A DNA stretch of 64,000 nucleotides from Massilia antarctica (GCF_015689335.1 NZ_CP065053.1:1922001-1986000); one strand, 5' to 3'. Shown: positions 44,001 to 52,405, counted from the first letter of the stretch. Notes: generated by a model not told the origin, from the sequence alone. Made by a program: numbers and translations.

Positions 44001-44254
44001 ACTACGATCCGGCCAACGACCGCTTCCTGTTCTACTGCGGGCAGGGCGCGGGTGCGGGGCGCATTTACGTGATCAAGCCGAATGGGGGCAATACCTGGGA
44101 TATGAGCATGTTCGAGCTGGCCGGCACCACCATGCCGCCCGCGACCACGGGCGCCGGGGTGCACAACCGCTTCCGCTACGTGCCGGCGCTGCGCGGTTTC
44201 ATGCTGATGCCGGACGGGAAGTCGAATATTTTCTTCATCCGTACTTCGGCATAA
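41006..44254 (+). CDS. Large Tat-type lipoprotein with lyase-like N-terminal and propeller-like C-terminal parts
   Basis: This 1082-residue protein opens RRIFLRRSTM (twin arginines) and has lipobox LSAC with Cys25, so it is probably an envelope lipoprotein exported folded. A Gly/Ala/Pro/Thr-rich linker follows to about residue 65. Residues about 70-130 (RFTVIS, VPFCLGFAFRRGDLP, NLWPDGSVKFALL) resemble the RIFT-barrel start of PcRGLX/YetA-like exo-rhamnogalacturonan lyases. Residues about 300-720 are rich in Trp, Tyr and His as in (alpha/alpha) carbohydrate-active domains (NNPFGWIKPGEGYDGTI). Residues about 740-1080 look like kelch-type propeller blades. It stands alone between operons. Polymer cleavage or binding is plausible but unproven. 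Confidence 0.72.
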   Translation: MTDLQRRIFLRRSTMLVASGALSACGGGGSGGNGAAAAPTSTAATGVQTPSSGPFDPGTPATPEPGTPIANARFTVISTTGQTSVPFCLGFAFRRGDLPASRSIGSDKGALQINVKNLWPDGSVKFALLSGQASLPTAAGATINLGVVASSKGDAPIDTARLRTSGAVAEVGCGAFGTATWQGADWDSPFKVWVSGPLMSSWIYRKPVGSDPHLVAWLEVRMWAGGALEVLPWIENGYLRVAAPSNKAATYTFSLNGSARMSAAIDLKHHQRTPLISGSALSYWNGPDPGVVPRQDAAYLQATELVPSYQARLSAESSAVKALVASYTPLQAGNFTYDGDSMASSGYQDPIGLLPQHDVLFLVADAPAAYAGVVRNGFSAGRYGLHYRDESTNRPLRFSSYPTLNIRSGHGFKDTGGSTNGQYTPVATGGNPPTWDVAHSPSVGFAAYLATGRFYFMEQVQFAATANYLGNGDNAALRTGSKGLVQTAVAAWQTRSCAWDWRARVQALCVTPDDDSALRAEFIASVEANIEHFHGRYVAQSNNPFGWIKPGEGYDGTIRVASPWQQDFVTAAFGYSVSLGLPISAAASTKLGAFFAWKARSVIGRLGTKDGFWYVNAVPYTMVISPAAKPDYDTGAGPWYSSEAEVYAATYATPPVWMGKTEGVLAGEYMPGERALWGNLVPAIAYAVRHGVPGAREAYERMTRATNWGTLRAAFDVKPVWGVKPALYVPVQPLPVPTTPQQGDPAWFGGKALGEWIDIAGTAGAGGAAVYAYSGIAFNERTNEILIAAAGGHLDSADNRVVSLRLTDNAPSWQLRHGQTSATAIDVAYYADGLPTSRHLYSTMHYVPQLNRLMLFGVRGAYGNAHFFNNVDGFDLATNTWDPAGTWADAPAGHLGAVSIRATGDTWTTGLARFSAATRTWSQPITQRTGDTIRWPIAHDSLRNQLFSLNWADGMGYGALGVFASRVPVDGSAQISVTFNPSAALDSFKADKPTYAGMDYDPANDRFLFYCGQGAGAGRIYVIKPNGGNTWDMSMFELAGTTMPPATTGAGVHNRFRYVPALRGFMLMPDGKSNIFFIRTSA

Positions 44255-44260
44255 AGGCTG

Positions 44261-46354
44261 TCAGATCAGGCGGTCGGCCACGCCCCGTGCGGCGCGGCCG
44301 GCCGCTTCGCGCGCCAGCCCGGTGAGTCCGCGCAGCGCTTTGGGGTTGTACGCCACCAGGCCCCAGCGCTCGCGCCGGTGGCTCATCCAGGTCTTTTTGT
44401 AGGCGTCGTCGCCGATCAGGTAATCGATTTCGGTCACCTTGTCCTTGTCGATCGCGTGCTCCATCAGCATGGCCGTGATCAGGGTCCCCGGCGAATAGCC
44501 CTTGAAGCGCTCGTCGTAGGCCAGCTTGTAGATTTCGGCGCGTCCGTGCGAGACGATCCACAATTGCGCGGCCACCGGCTCGCCATCGAGCCATGCCAGA
44601 CCCAGACGCAGGAAGCCCTTGGCCGCGTAGGCCTGCATCAGTCCTGGCGTGAACGCGGGGAAGGGTTCGGGCTTTTTCCAGCTGGCCGCGTACACCTTCT
44701 CGTAGGCGGCAATCGCCACCGGCAGTTCCTTGATGCTGGTGACGATCTCCAGGGTGCCGCCGTCGCTGGCGAACTTCTTGCGCATCCGGCGCAGGGTGTT
44801 TTGCAGCGTTCCGCTGCGCGCCGCCAGGTAGCTGGCCCAGTCGAAGTTCACCGGCTGGTACCAGTTCCCGAAGGTGAAATACTCGAACGCGATCCAGCCC
44901 TTCATCCGCATCGCCCCCAGCAAGGTCTGGTAGGAATGCGAGGCCGGGTCCATCGGCGCCAGGGTCAGCGAGGCCAGCCCGGGAAAATCGGTCTGGATGG
45001 CAGACAGCAGCGCCACCATCTCGCGCGATTTCAGGCCCGGTTCGAGCACCGGCTCGTACAGGCTCGTATAAAAATTCGACAGCGAAGTCAGTTGCCAGGC
45101 AGCGCCGGCTTTTTCGGCGCGCAGCGGCAGCACCGCCATCAGTTGCTGGCCGTGGCGCAGCACATAGAAGCGCAGGCCGGGATTGTCCGGGTATACCGTC
45201 CCGGCCAGGTTGCGGTACCACGCCAGGCCGCCGGCCACGTTGTGCTTTTCGGCCTTGGTCATGAAGGTCTGGACGTCGGCCGGAAGGGCATCGGGATGGT
45301 CGAACACCTCCACCGCCAGGCCTTCGGGCACTTGCGGATTGCTGCGCCAGGCGCGCAGCGACACCGCCAGCGCTTCGGCCACGTTCCAGCGGTACAGGGT
45401 GCGGTGCTGGATCCAGCGCTGGGCGGTGGCCCATTCGAGCTGGTTCTGGTCGGCGTCGGTATAGAACTCGATGGCGCCGCCCGCACCGGCCGCGAATGCC
45501 TGTTCGATCACGTCGCGCAGCAGCAGGCGCCCCGGCGCGTAGTCGGCGAAGCGCTCGTCGTAACTGGTCTTGAGGATCACGTACATGCCGCTGCGGCGCA
45601 GGATCAGGCGCGAGGCGGCCAGGGTGTCGCCGAACCACAGCTCGGACACAAACGCCTGGCCGTCGCTGGCGCAACGCTGCATCAGGTCGCGGTAGAACTG
45701 GTGCTGGGCCGGCGTGGAACCGACCGCGGTGCCGTTGCGGCCCTTCCAGCCGGCGCCTTCCAGCGCGGCGTAGCGGTCGACCGCCGCGACGATCTCGCCG
45801 GCCGCGCCGATATGCACGCGGCGCTGCTCGATGCCGTCGTCGAGCAGGCGCTTGTCGCGCTTTTTGATATTGCTTTGCAGTTGCTTGGAACGCGACGACC
45901 AGTAGCCGGCGAAGCTGCCGGCCAGGTCGATTTTCATCGTCAGCGCCTGATTGAGCAAATGGCGGTGCGGCGTGGCGCCCGCCAGCACGGAGCCCACGGC
46001 CGGGTCGTTGCACAGCAGGTCGAGCTGGATCGCCATGCCGGGCAGGCTGGCGAGCAGGGAGGGCAGCAGCGAGTTATCGTCCACCAGGGTGGGGGCGATC
46101 TGGGCCTGCGCCGGCAGGAAGCTGGCCCACACCAGCGCATTGCGCCGTTTGAGCAGGCACATGGCCTCGATCGCGCCGTCGCGCCGGTACACGCACAGGT
46201 GCTCGCCGCCGTCGCCGAAGTGCCGCAGCAGGCCATCGATGAAAACGGTGGTGAGCAGCGGATGGTCGCCGAACAGGCGCCGGTTCAGCTGGTCCCAGGC
46301 CGCGCCGTGCGCGCCCAGGGAGCGCTGCAGCGGCACGCTGGTCCAGCCGTTCAT
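44261..46354 (-). CDS. Tandem GNAT (BioF2/CelD-type) acyltransferase fusion
   Basis: This 697-residue protein consists of two related halves. The first has YWSSRSKQLQSNIKKRDKRL, YDERFADYAPGRLLLRDVIE and a closing TAQRWIQHRTLYRWN. The second has SYLAARSGTLQNTLRRMRKK, YDERFKGYSPGTLITAMLME and YKKTWMSHRRERWGLVAYN. Each half matches the GNAT/FemAB-like fold often called BioF2-like and found in polysaccharide loci. ATG 46354 is used (ATGA overlap with the aminotransferase gene); the longer frame upstream is out of place. It is last in the five-gene operon and probably acylates an amino sugar or related precursor. Both halves look complete. Confidence 0.85.
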   Translation of the reverse strand: MNGWTSVPLQRSLGAHGAAWDQLNRRLFGDHPLLTTVFIDGLLRHFGDGGEHLCVYRRDGAIEAMCLLKRRNALVWASFLPAQAQIAPTLVDDNSLLPSLLASLPGMAIQLDLLCNDPAVGSVLAGATPHRHLLNQALTMKIDLAGSFAGYWSSRSKQLQSNIKKRDKRLLDDGIEQRRVHIGAAGEIVAAVDRYAALEGAGWKGRNGTAVGSTPAQHQFYRDLMQRCASDGQAFVSELWFGDTLAASRLILRRSGMYVILKTSYDERFADYAPGRLLLRDVIEQAFAAGAGGAIEFYTDADQNQLEWATAQRWIQHRTLYRWNVAEALAVSLRAWRSNPQVPEGLAVEVFDHPDALPADVQTFMTKAEKHNVAGGLAWYRNLAGTVYPDNPGLRFYVLRHGQQLMAVLPLRAEKAGAAWQLTSLSNFYTSLYEPVLEPGLKSREMVALLSAIQTDFPGLASLTLAPMDPASHSYQTLLGAMRMKGWIAFEYFTFGNWYQPVNFDWASYLAARSGTLQNTLRRMRKKFASDGGTLEIVTSIKELPVAIAAYEKVYAASWKKPEPFPAFTPGLMQAYAAKGFLRLGLAWLDGEPVAAQLWIVSHGRAEIYKLAYDERFKGYSPGTLITAMLMEHAIDKDKVTEIDYLIGDDAYKKTWMSHRRERWGLVAYNPKALRGLTGLAREAAGRAARGVADRLI

Positions 46355-47520
46355 GCCAGCGCTTTCGCCACCAGCGCCGTCATCCACGCCATCTGCTGCG
46401 TGCTCAAGCCTTGGTGGCAGGGCAGGTGCAGCAGGTGCAGGCGATAGTTGCGCGCCACCGTGCAGCTTGACACCGCCATGTCGTCCCAGCGGAAGATCGG
46501 CATGCCAGCCTGCTTCAACTGGTAGAACACCGGGTCCGGTTCGGCGATCGTGATCGGGAACATGTACGGCGCGCAGTCGTCCGGCAGCTCGTGCATGAGG
46601 GCTTGGCCGCCGTGCGCGCCGGCCACAGCTTCGAGCCACTGGCGGTAATGCTGGCGGCGCCGTTCGACCAGGGGCGCGAGCAAGGTGCGCCGCATGACCC
46701 AGCGCGACAGGGCCAGGCTGTTCTTGTTTTCCATGGCCCGGTCGTACAGGGGCGACGGCTGGTCGTGGCGCTCGGTGATGTCCTGGCCGCGCAAGGCCGG
46801 CTCGCGCGGCACCGCCTCGGTGGCGTCGACGCGCGCGGCGCGGTTGCGCGACCACGCCGACGCGAAGGCCTTCGCTTCCCGCAGCAGGCCGGGGCGGGCC
46901 GGCGGCGTGATCGGAAACAGGGCCGGGTTGGCCCACAACACGCCGCCGTCCTCGCAGCCGAAAAATTTGTACGGGCTGGCCATCAGCACGTGGTCGGCAT
47001 TCGCCTGCGCGCCCTGGGCGCGTTTCGCGGCAACCTGCCAGGCGTGCGAGCAGTCTTCGATGAACATCAGGCCGTGGTGGCGGCACACGGCCATCACGGC
47101 CGCCAACAGCGCGGGCGGCTGCTCGAAGCCGAAGTAGTGAGGCAGCACCAGCGCCTTGATGCCATGGTCGCGCGGCGCCAGCAGGGCGCGGATGCTGTCC
47201 ACGCGCGGCGTCAGGTCGCTGTCGACTTCATAGAACAGCACCGTGCCGCCCAGCGCCAGCGCCGGATCGATCATGGTGCGGCAATGGTAGGACGGTGCCA
47301 GGAGCGCCGTGCCGGGGCCGATGCCGGCCGCCTGGTAGGCCGCGTGCATGGCATAGCGGCCGCGCGCGAAGTGGCGCACGGCGGTGCCGTCGATCAGGGC
47401 CGGAGCGACCGTGCCGCTCCCGCCGAAACCCAGGTCGGCCCAGCGCAGGCTGGGGAACAGGGGCGCGCGCGGACGGGGGAATTCACATGCATGGGCGTCG
47501 AAACGCTGGTATTCGGGCAT
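46351..47520 (-). CDS. DegT/DnrJ-like PLP-dependent aminotransferase
   Basis: This 389-residue protein starts at ATG 47520, 5 bases after the previous stop. It has the fold-type I layout: GRYAMHAAYQAAGIGPGTAL (cofactor phosphate region), LAPSYHCRTMIDPALALGG, LPHYFGFEQPPALL, FIEDCSHAWQVAAK with the ring-stacking Asp, and MASPYKFFGCEDGGVLW with the presumed Schiff-base Lys. Sugar aminotransferases of this family transfer amino groups from glutamate to keto-sugars. The segment around the Lys departs from the usual SxxxxKxxxxGEGG form, so the substrate may differ. The GNAT downstream could acylate its amine product. Confidence 0.82.
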   Translation of the reverse strand: MPEYQRFDAHACEFPRPRAPLFPSLRWADLGFGGSGTVAPALIDGTAVRHFARGRYAMHAAYQAAGIGPGTALLAPSYHCRTMIDPALALGGTVLFYEVDSDLTPRVDSIRALLAPRDHGIKALVLPHYFGFEQPPALLAAVMAVCRHHGLMFIEDCSHAWQVAAKRAQGAQANADHVLMASPYKFFGCEDGGVLWANPALFPITPPARPGLLREAKAFASAWSRNRAARVDATEAVPREPALRGQDITERHDQPSPLYDRAMENKNSLALSRWVMRRTLLAPLVERRRQHYRQWLEAVAGAHGGQALMHELPDDCAPYMFPITIAEPDPVFYQLKQAGMPIFRWDDMAVSSCTVARNYRLHLLHLPCHQGLSTQQMAWMTALVAKALA

Positions 47521-47525
47521 CGGTT

Positions 47526-49376
47526 TCAGCTTTGCGGTGCGGAGCGCTGCTTGAACCACTGCTCCATCATCATCAGGACCCACACCATGGTGCCGTGGTA
47601 GCCGGCATGCTCGTTCAAGTGCTGGCCGACCAGCGCGTCGATGAATTCCGGACGCACGATCTGGCGTTGTTTGAGGTCGGAGAGGCTGTCGAGCGCGAGC
47701 TGCTGCAGCGGCTTGTGCTTTTGCAGCCACACGCCGAACGGCAGGCCGAAACCGTGCTTTTGCTTGGTGATGATTTCGTCGGGCAGGAAGCCGCGCAGCG
47801 CTTCCTTGAAGAAGTAGCGCAGCTGGGTGCCATTGAGTTTCTGTTTGGCCGTCAGGCGCGCCGAGAACGCGACCATCCGGTCGGACAGGAAAGGGAAGGC
47901 CGCTTCCATCGCCGCCAGCTCGCACGCCTTGATCACTTTCGGCAGGTCGTTGTCGGCCAGGGTGACTTTCAGGTCGAGCGCCAGCATGCGGTTGATCAGG
48001 CTCGATGCATCGTTCTGGGCGTAGGTGTGCGACAGGCTGGCCAAGGGCGCGCCCACGTCGGCACTGGCCAGGAATGCGCCGGTGAACACTTGGGACGGGC
48101 CGAAGCGGCCCAGCAGGTTGTACGTTTCCAGGCGCGCCGGCATCGGCAGCGAGGCTTGCTCGATGTAGCTGCGCGCCTTGCGAATCAGCTTGAGGCGCTC
48201 GCCGGCCGGGAAATTGAAGACGGCCGGTTCCAGCAACGCCTTGCGCAACAGGCCGGGCACCTTGTCGTACAGGGCGAACACGTGCTGCTTGGAGTAGCGC
48301 TCGTTGCCGCCGAAAAGTTCGTCGCCGCCGTCGCCGCCCAGCATGCGGGTGACGCCGTCGGCGCGGGCCAGGCGCGCGCAGTAGAACGCCGGTACCGCCG
48401 AGGCGTTGCCGAAGGGTTGGTCGAACACCGCGCCGATGCGCGGAATGGCGGCCACCACGTCGTCCGGCGTGACGTAGTACTCGTGGTGGCTGGTGCCGAA
48501 GTGTTTCGACGCCAGGCGGGCGTACGACATTTCATCGTAGCCTTCGGCCTCGAAGCCGATCGAATAGGTGTTGACCGGCTGGTCGCTTATTTCGCGCATG
48601 ATGCCGGCGATGGTGGAGCTGTCGGTGCCGCCGCTGAGGAAGGCGCCGTACGGCTGCTTGCCGGCGGCGTCAACCACGCTGCTGCGCAGCAGGTCGCGGA
48701 ACTGCTGCTTGAGATCCTCGAACGCGTGCTGCGGCTGTTCGTCGAACACCATGCGCCAGTAGGCGCGCTTGTCGATCCTGCCCTGCTTGAAGCGCAGGCA
48801 CTCGCCCGGCAGCAGGCGTTGCTGGCCGCGGTACACGGTGCCCGGCGCCGGGACCATGTGGAAGTAGACGTAGTTGTACAAGCCTTGCGGATCGATGGCT
48901 CCGGGTGTGAGCGGATGGCGGATCAGCGCGTCCGACGAGGTGGCGAACACCAGCGCCTCGCCCACCGTCTGGTAGCTCAGCTGGTGGGTGCCCATGCGGT
49001 CGATCGCCAGCAAGGCGTCGCCATTGGCGTTGTCGAGAATGGCGAGCGCAAAGGCGCCGCTCAACTTGATGCAGACGGCATCGGGGTCGCGCCGCCACAG
49101 GCGGGCCACGCGCTCGGCGAGGCCATCTTGCTGGCCCTGGGCATCGACGCCGTCGTCGAGTTCCGGTTCGCCCCACACGGCCACCACCAGGCCGTCGCCC
49201 TGCCATGCATGGCTGCTGGCGGCGCGCGCGGCTACCGCGACCGCGCTGCGCGAACCTTGCAGGGTGCTGATATCGGTCTTGTCGAAGGCGGCCAGCGGGA
49301 CCGCCATGGCCTCGATCAGGACCTGGTTGTCAGCGGCACTGGCGCCGTGGCCGATCCATCCACATAGCCCGCTCAC
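47526..49376 (-). CDS. Asparagine synthase-like protein with degenerate glutaminase domain
   Basis: This 616-residue protein has an intact synthetase half: PP-loop AFLSGGTDSSTIAGIM near residue 245, LGGDGGDELFGGNERYSK near 345, and DEIITKQKHGFGLPFGVW near 555. The N-terminal Ntn domain keeps the fold (LSGAFALAILDNANGDALLA) but its active site is altered: it starts MSGLCGWIG, so the Cys is residue 5, not 2, and the HRGPD and NGEIYN motifs of amidotransferase 1 are missing (AVWGEPELDD at the second). It may use another nitrogen donor or ligate a different nucleophile. It lies between a decarboxylase and an aminotransferase gene. Confidence 0.87.
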   Translation of the reverse strand: MSGLCGWIGHGASAADNQVLIEAMAVPLAAFDKTDISTLQGSRSAVAVAARAASSHAWQGDGLVVAVWGEPELDDGVDAQGQQDGLAERVARLWRRDPDAVCIKLSGAFALAILDNANGDALLAIDRMGTHQLSYQTVGEALVFATSSDALIRHPLTPGAIDPQGLYNYVYFHMVPAPGTVYRGQQRLLPGECLRFKQGRIDKRAYWRMVFDEQPQHAFEDLKQQFRDLLRSSVVDAAGKQPYGAFLSGGTDSSTIAGIMREISDQPVNTYSIGFEAEGYDEMSYARLASKHFGTSHHEYYVTPDDVVAAIPRIGAVFDQPFGNASAVPAFYCARLARADGVTRMLGGDGGDELFGGNERYSKQHVFALYDKVPGLLRKALLEPAVFNFPAGERLKLIRKARSYIEQASLPMPARLETYNLLGRFGPSQVFTGAFLASADVGAPLASLSHTYAQNDASSLINRMLALDLKVTLADNDLPKVIKACELAAMEAAFPFLSDRMVAFSARLTAKQKLNGTQLRYFFKEALRGFLPDEIITKQKHGFGLPFGVWLQKHKPLQQLALDSLSDLKQRQIVRPEFIDALVGQHLNEHAGYHGTMVWVLMMMEQWFKQRSAPQS

Positions 49377-49454
49377 TGCGGCTTCCCGGGAAATTCAGTC
49401 ATTGCACTCCTCGCGCTTGCGTTGGGTTTTTATTCGTTGTTGCGGATTATGGCA

Positions 49455-50690
49455 TCAGACCAGCACTTCCAGCGCCACGGGATGGCTGAGGAAGGCGACC
49501 GGGCTGGCGGACAGGCCGTAGGCGCCGGATTGGAACACGACCACCAGGTCGCCCACGTCGGCTTTGGCGAGCGACATCTGGTCGGCCAGCAGGTCGAGCG
49601 GGGTACATAGCGGGCCGACCACGGACACGGTTTCGCGCTCCTCGGCGTTCATGCGGTTGCCGATGGCGACCGGGTAGTTCTTGCGGATCACCTGGCCGAA
49701 ATTGCCGGACGCCGCCAGATGGTGGTGCAGGCCGCCGTCGGTGACCAGGTAGACCTGCCCGCGCGATTCCTTGCGCTCGATCACGCGGCTGACGTAAATG
49801 CCCGCTTCGGCCACCAGGTAGCGTCCCAGTTCGATCACGATCTCGGTGTCGGGCAAGTCGCGCCGCACGTCGGGCAGGATGCGCTTGAGGTTTTCGCCCA
49901 CGGCGGCCAGGTCGAGCCGTTCTTCGCCGGGGAAGTAGGGAATGCCGAAGCCGCCGCCGATATTGAGCGTGCGCAGGGGACCGGGCCAGTGCGCGGCCAG
50001 GCGGATCGCCAGCGCGAAGGTTTTTTCGTGCGCGTCCTGGATCGATGCCGCTTTCAGGTTTTGCGAGCCGCTGTAGATGTGGAAGCCCTGGAAGTCGAGT
50101 TCCAGTTCGCGGATGCGCTCCAGCATGGCGGGCACCCTCTCGGCGTCGACGCCGAATTGTTTCGGTCCGCCGCCCATTTTCATTCCGGACGATTTGAGTT
50201 CGAAGTCGGGATTGACGCGCACCGCCACGCGCGGCTTGAGCGCCAGGCGCCGGCCGATGACGGCGATGCGTTCCATCTCCGCTTCCGACTCCATGTTCAG
50301 CACCACGCCGGCGGCGATCGCGCAGCTCAGGTCCGTGTCGCTTTTTCCCGGACCGGCGAAGCTGACCAGGTGCGGCGCCATCGGCGTGTCGAGCGCCACC
50401 CGCTGCTCGCCGCCGGAAGCGATGTCGATGCCGTCGACCAGGGTGGCCATGTGCTGGACCACGGCCGGCATCGGATTGGCCTTCATGGCGTAGTGCAGAT
50501 GGATTTCCGGCGGCAGGTGGCGGCGCAGCAGTTCGACCCGCTCGGTCAGCTTGGCGCGGTCGTAGGCGTAAAAGGGCGTGCGTCCGACCCGTTCGGCCAG
50601 GCGGGTGAGCGGCATGCCGCCGATCTGCAGGCAATCGCCCTCGACCTCGAATTGCGCCAGCGGCGCGTGTTGCGGACGGGGGGCGCTCAT
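49455..50690 (-). CDS. Exosortase A system-associated PLP-dependent decarboxylase (fold type III)
   Basis: This 411-residue enzyme belongs to the ornithine/diaminopimelate decarboxylase superfamily. PLP Lys is in LHYAMKANPMP near residue 69. GFHIYSGSQN (HxxSG), NIGGGFGIPYFPGE (phosphate loop) and VGPLCTPLDLLAD (catalytic Cys) follow, with FQSGAYGLSASP closing the site. The family is specific to exosortase A loci, with unknown substrate, and is usually encoded with the AMP ligase that overlaps it here by 4 bases. An amino acid is activated or decarboxylated for polymer decoration, by inference. Confidence 0.92.
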   Translation of the reverse strand: MSAPRPQHAPLAQFEVEGDCLQIGGMPLTRLAERVGRTPFYAYDRAKLTERVELLRRHLPPEIHLHYAMKANPMPAVVQHMATLVDGIDIASGGEQRVALDTPMAPHLVSFAGPGKSDTDLSCAIAAGVVLNMESEAEMERIAVIGRRLALKPRVAVRVNPDFELKSSGMKMGGGPKQFGVDAERVPAMLERIRELELDFQGFHIYSGSQNLKAASIQDAHEKTFALAIRLAAHWPGPLRTLNIGGGFGIPYFPGEERLDLAAVGENLKRILPDVRRDLPDTEIVIELGRYLVAEAGIYVSRVIERKESRGQVYLVTDGGLHHHLAASGNFGQVIRKNYPVAIGNRMNAEERETVSVVGPLCTPLDLLADQMSLAKADVGDLVVVFQSGAYGLSASPVAFLSHPVALEVLV

Positions 50691-52273
50691 TGTGCGGTTT
50701 CCATAAACAGCTGTTCCATTTGTACGCTCAACAGTTTGCGGTCGATCTTGCCGTTCGGGTTGCGCGGCAGGCTCTCGGGCGAGATGATCACGCGCGCCGG
50801 CAGCATGTAGGCCGGCAGGTGCGGCTTGCAGGCCGACAGCAGGGCTTCGGCGCTCAAGGCGCTGCCTTCCTTGGGGTGGGCGACGACGACGATGGCCTGG
50901 CCCAGGGTGGGGTGGGCCAGGCCGATGGCGGCCGCTTCGGCCACGCCCTCGCGCGCGTAGATCACTTCCTCGACTTCGGAGGGGCTGACCCGGTAGCCGG
51001 AAGTCTTGATCATTTCATCGTTGCGGCTGATGAAGTACAAGAAACCTTCTTCATCCTTGCGCACCGTGTCGCCCGACCATACCGCCATTTCGGTCAGGGG
51101 CAGGCCGTGGTGGATTGACTGCACCGGCTTGAAGCGCTCGGCGGTCTTGGCGCGGTCGTTCCAGTAGCCCAGCGAGACGAGCGCGCCGCGGTGCACCAGT
51201 TCACCGGCTTCGCCGGGATCGCATTCGCTGCCGTCGGCGCGCAGCACCATTACCTCGGCATTCGGGATCGCCTTGCCCATCGAATCGGGGCGGCGTTCCA
51301 GTTCGGACGGCGGCAGGTAGGTCGAGCGGAACGCTTCGGTCAGGCCGTACATCAGGAACGGTTGCGCGTTCGGCAGCGCGCGGCGCAGCGCGTCCAAGGT
51401 GGGGCGCTGCATGGCGCCGCCGGAATTGGTGAGGTAGCGCAGGGTGCAGTCGGCCGGCCAGGGCAGGGGCGCGATCTGGATCCACAGCGGCGGCACCGCG
51501 GCCAGGCCGGTGATGCGTTCCGCTTCCACGGCCTTCAAAATATCGCGCGCCAGCAGGTGGTTGATCAGCACCGCCGTGGCGCCGACCGAAAACGCCGTGG
51601 TCAGCTGGCTCAGGCCATAGTCGAAGCTGAGCGGCAGCACGGCCAGGATGCGGTCGGCCGGGGTGTTTTCCAGGTAGCTGGCCACGCTGTTGGCGCCGGC
51701 CACCATGTTGCGGTGCGAGAGCACCACGCCTTTGGGTTTGCCGGTGCTGCCCGAGGTGTACAGGATGGCGGCCATGTCGGTATCGATATTGCGCGCCGGG
51801 GTGGCGGGCAGGGCGGCGGCCAGGGCAGTATCCCAGGCCAGCACGGTGATCCCCTCCAGCGCGGGCGCATTGTCGACATTGCCGGTCACGATGACGGTGT
51901 GCAGGTCCGGGCAGGCGCCCAGGGCGGCCGCCAGCAATTTCAGGCGGTCGGCCGAGGTGACCAGGATGCGCACATTGCAGTCGGCCAGGATGTAGGCGAC
52001 CTGTTCGGGCTTGAGCAGGGGATTGACGGGAACGAACACGCCTCCGGCCGCCGCCGCGCCGAACATGGCGGCCACGTTCTCGATGTTTTTTTCAAGATAC
52101 ACCGCGAGCCGCTGGCCACGGCCCAGGCCCAGTCCGAGCACGCTTGTCGAGACTTGCCGCACGGTAGTCGCAAGTGTTGCGTAATCCAGACGGCGGCTGC
52201 CATAAACGAGCGCCTCCGCTTGTGGGGTGCGGCCGGCAGAGCGGAAGATGAAGTCGTGGATCAAGTCACTCAT
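50687..52273 (-). CDS. Exosortase A system-associated acyl-CoA ligase (AMP-forming)
   Basis: This 528-residue ANL-superfamily enzyme starts at ATG 52273; upstream codons lack family features. It has ILYTSGSTGKPKGVVLSHRN (ATP loop, near residue 175), LMYGLTEAFRSTYLP (motif A5), VWSGDTVRKDEEGFLYFISR (adenylate Asp), GYRVSPSEVEEVIY (hinge) and PRNPNGKIDRKLL (catalytic Lys near the C-terminus). It makes an acyl-adenylate and then a thioester on CoA or on a carrier such as the ACP at 55008. It leads the minus-strand five-gene operon. Confidence 0.92.
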   Translation of the reverse strand: MSDLIHDFIFRSAGRTPQAEALVYGSRRLDYATLATTVRQVSTSVLGLGLGRGQRLAVYLEKNIENVAAMFGAAAAGGVFVPVNPLLKPEQVAYILADCNVRILVTSADRLKLLAAALGACPDLHTVIVTGNVDNAPALEGITVLAWDTALAAALPATPARNIDTDMAAILYTSGSTGKPKGVVLSHRNMVAGANSVASYLENTPADRILAVLPLSFDYGLSQLTTAFSVGATAVLINHLLARDILKAVEAERITGLAAVPPLWIQIAPLPWPADCTLRYLTNSGGAMQRPTLDALRRALPNAQPFLMYGLTEAFRSTYLPPSELERRPDSMGKAIPNAEVMVLRADGSECDPGEAGELVHRGALVSLGYWNDRAKTAERFKPVQSIHHGLPLTEMAVWSGDTVRKDEEGFLYFISRNDEMIKTSGYRVSPSEVEEVIYAREGVAEAAAIGLAHPTLGQAIVVVAHPKEGSALSAEALLSACKPHLPAYMLPARVIISPESLPRNPNGKIDRKLLSVQMEQLFMETAQ

Positions 52274-52405
52274 TGAAACCTTGCGTACGGCTGGAAGCCA
52301 AAACGTTGCTGATCGGGACAAAAAGGGGGCGACTTGCGCCAAGTACTGACGCTAGCCAAATTGTGCGGAGAACAATTTTTCTCTGCAAGCGATATTTGGA
52401 GGAAG

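Noticed and set aside
41954..44164. 736-residue minus-strand frame opposite the Tat lipoprotein
   Set aside because: Composition typical of an antisense frame; the plus-strand gene has signal, lipobox and domain features.
44378..46447. 689-residue plus-strand frame opposite the double GNAT gene
   Set aside because: The minus-strand gene has two recognisable domains and ATGA coupling; this frame has neither a start signal nor motifs.
46355..47086. N-terminal extension of the double GNAT frame on the minus strand
   Set aside because: It lies within the aminotransferase gene in another frame and is Arg/Pro-rich; ATG 46354 with ATGA overlap is the sensible start.
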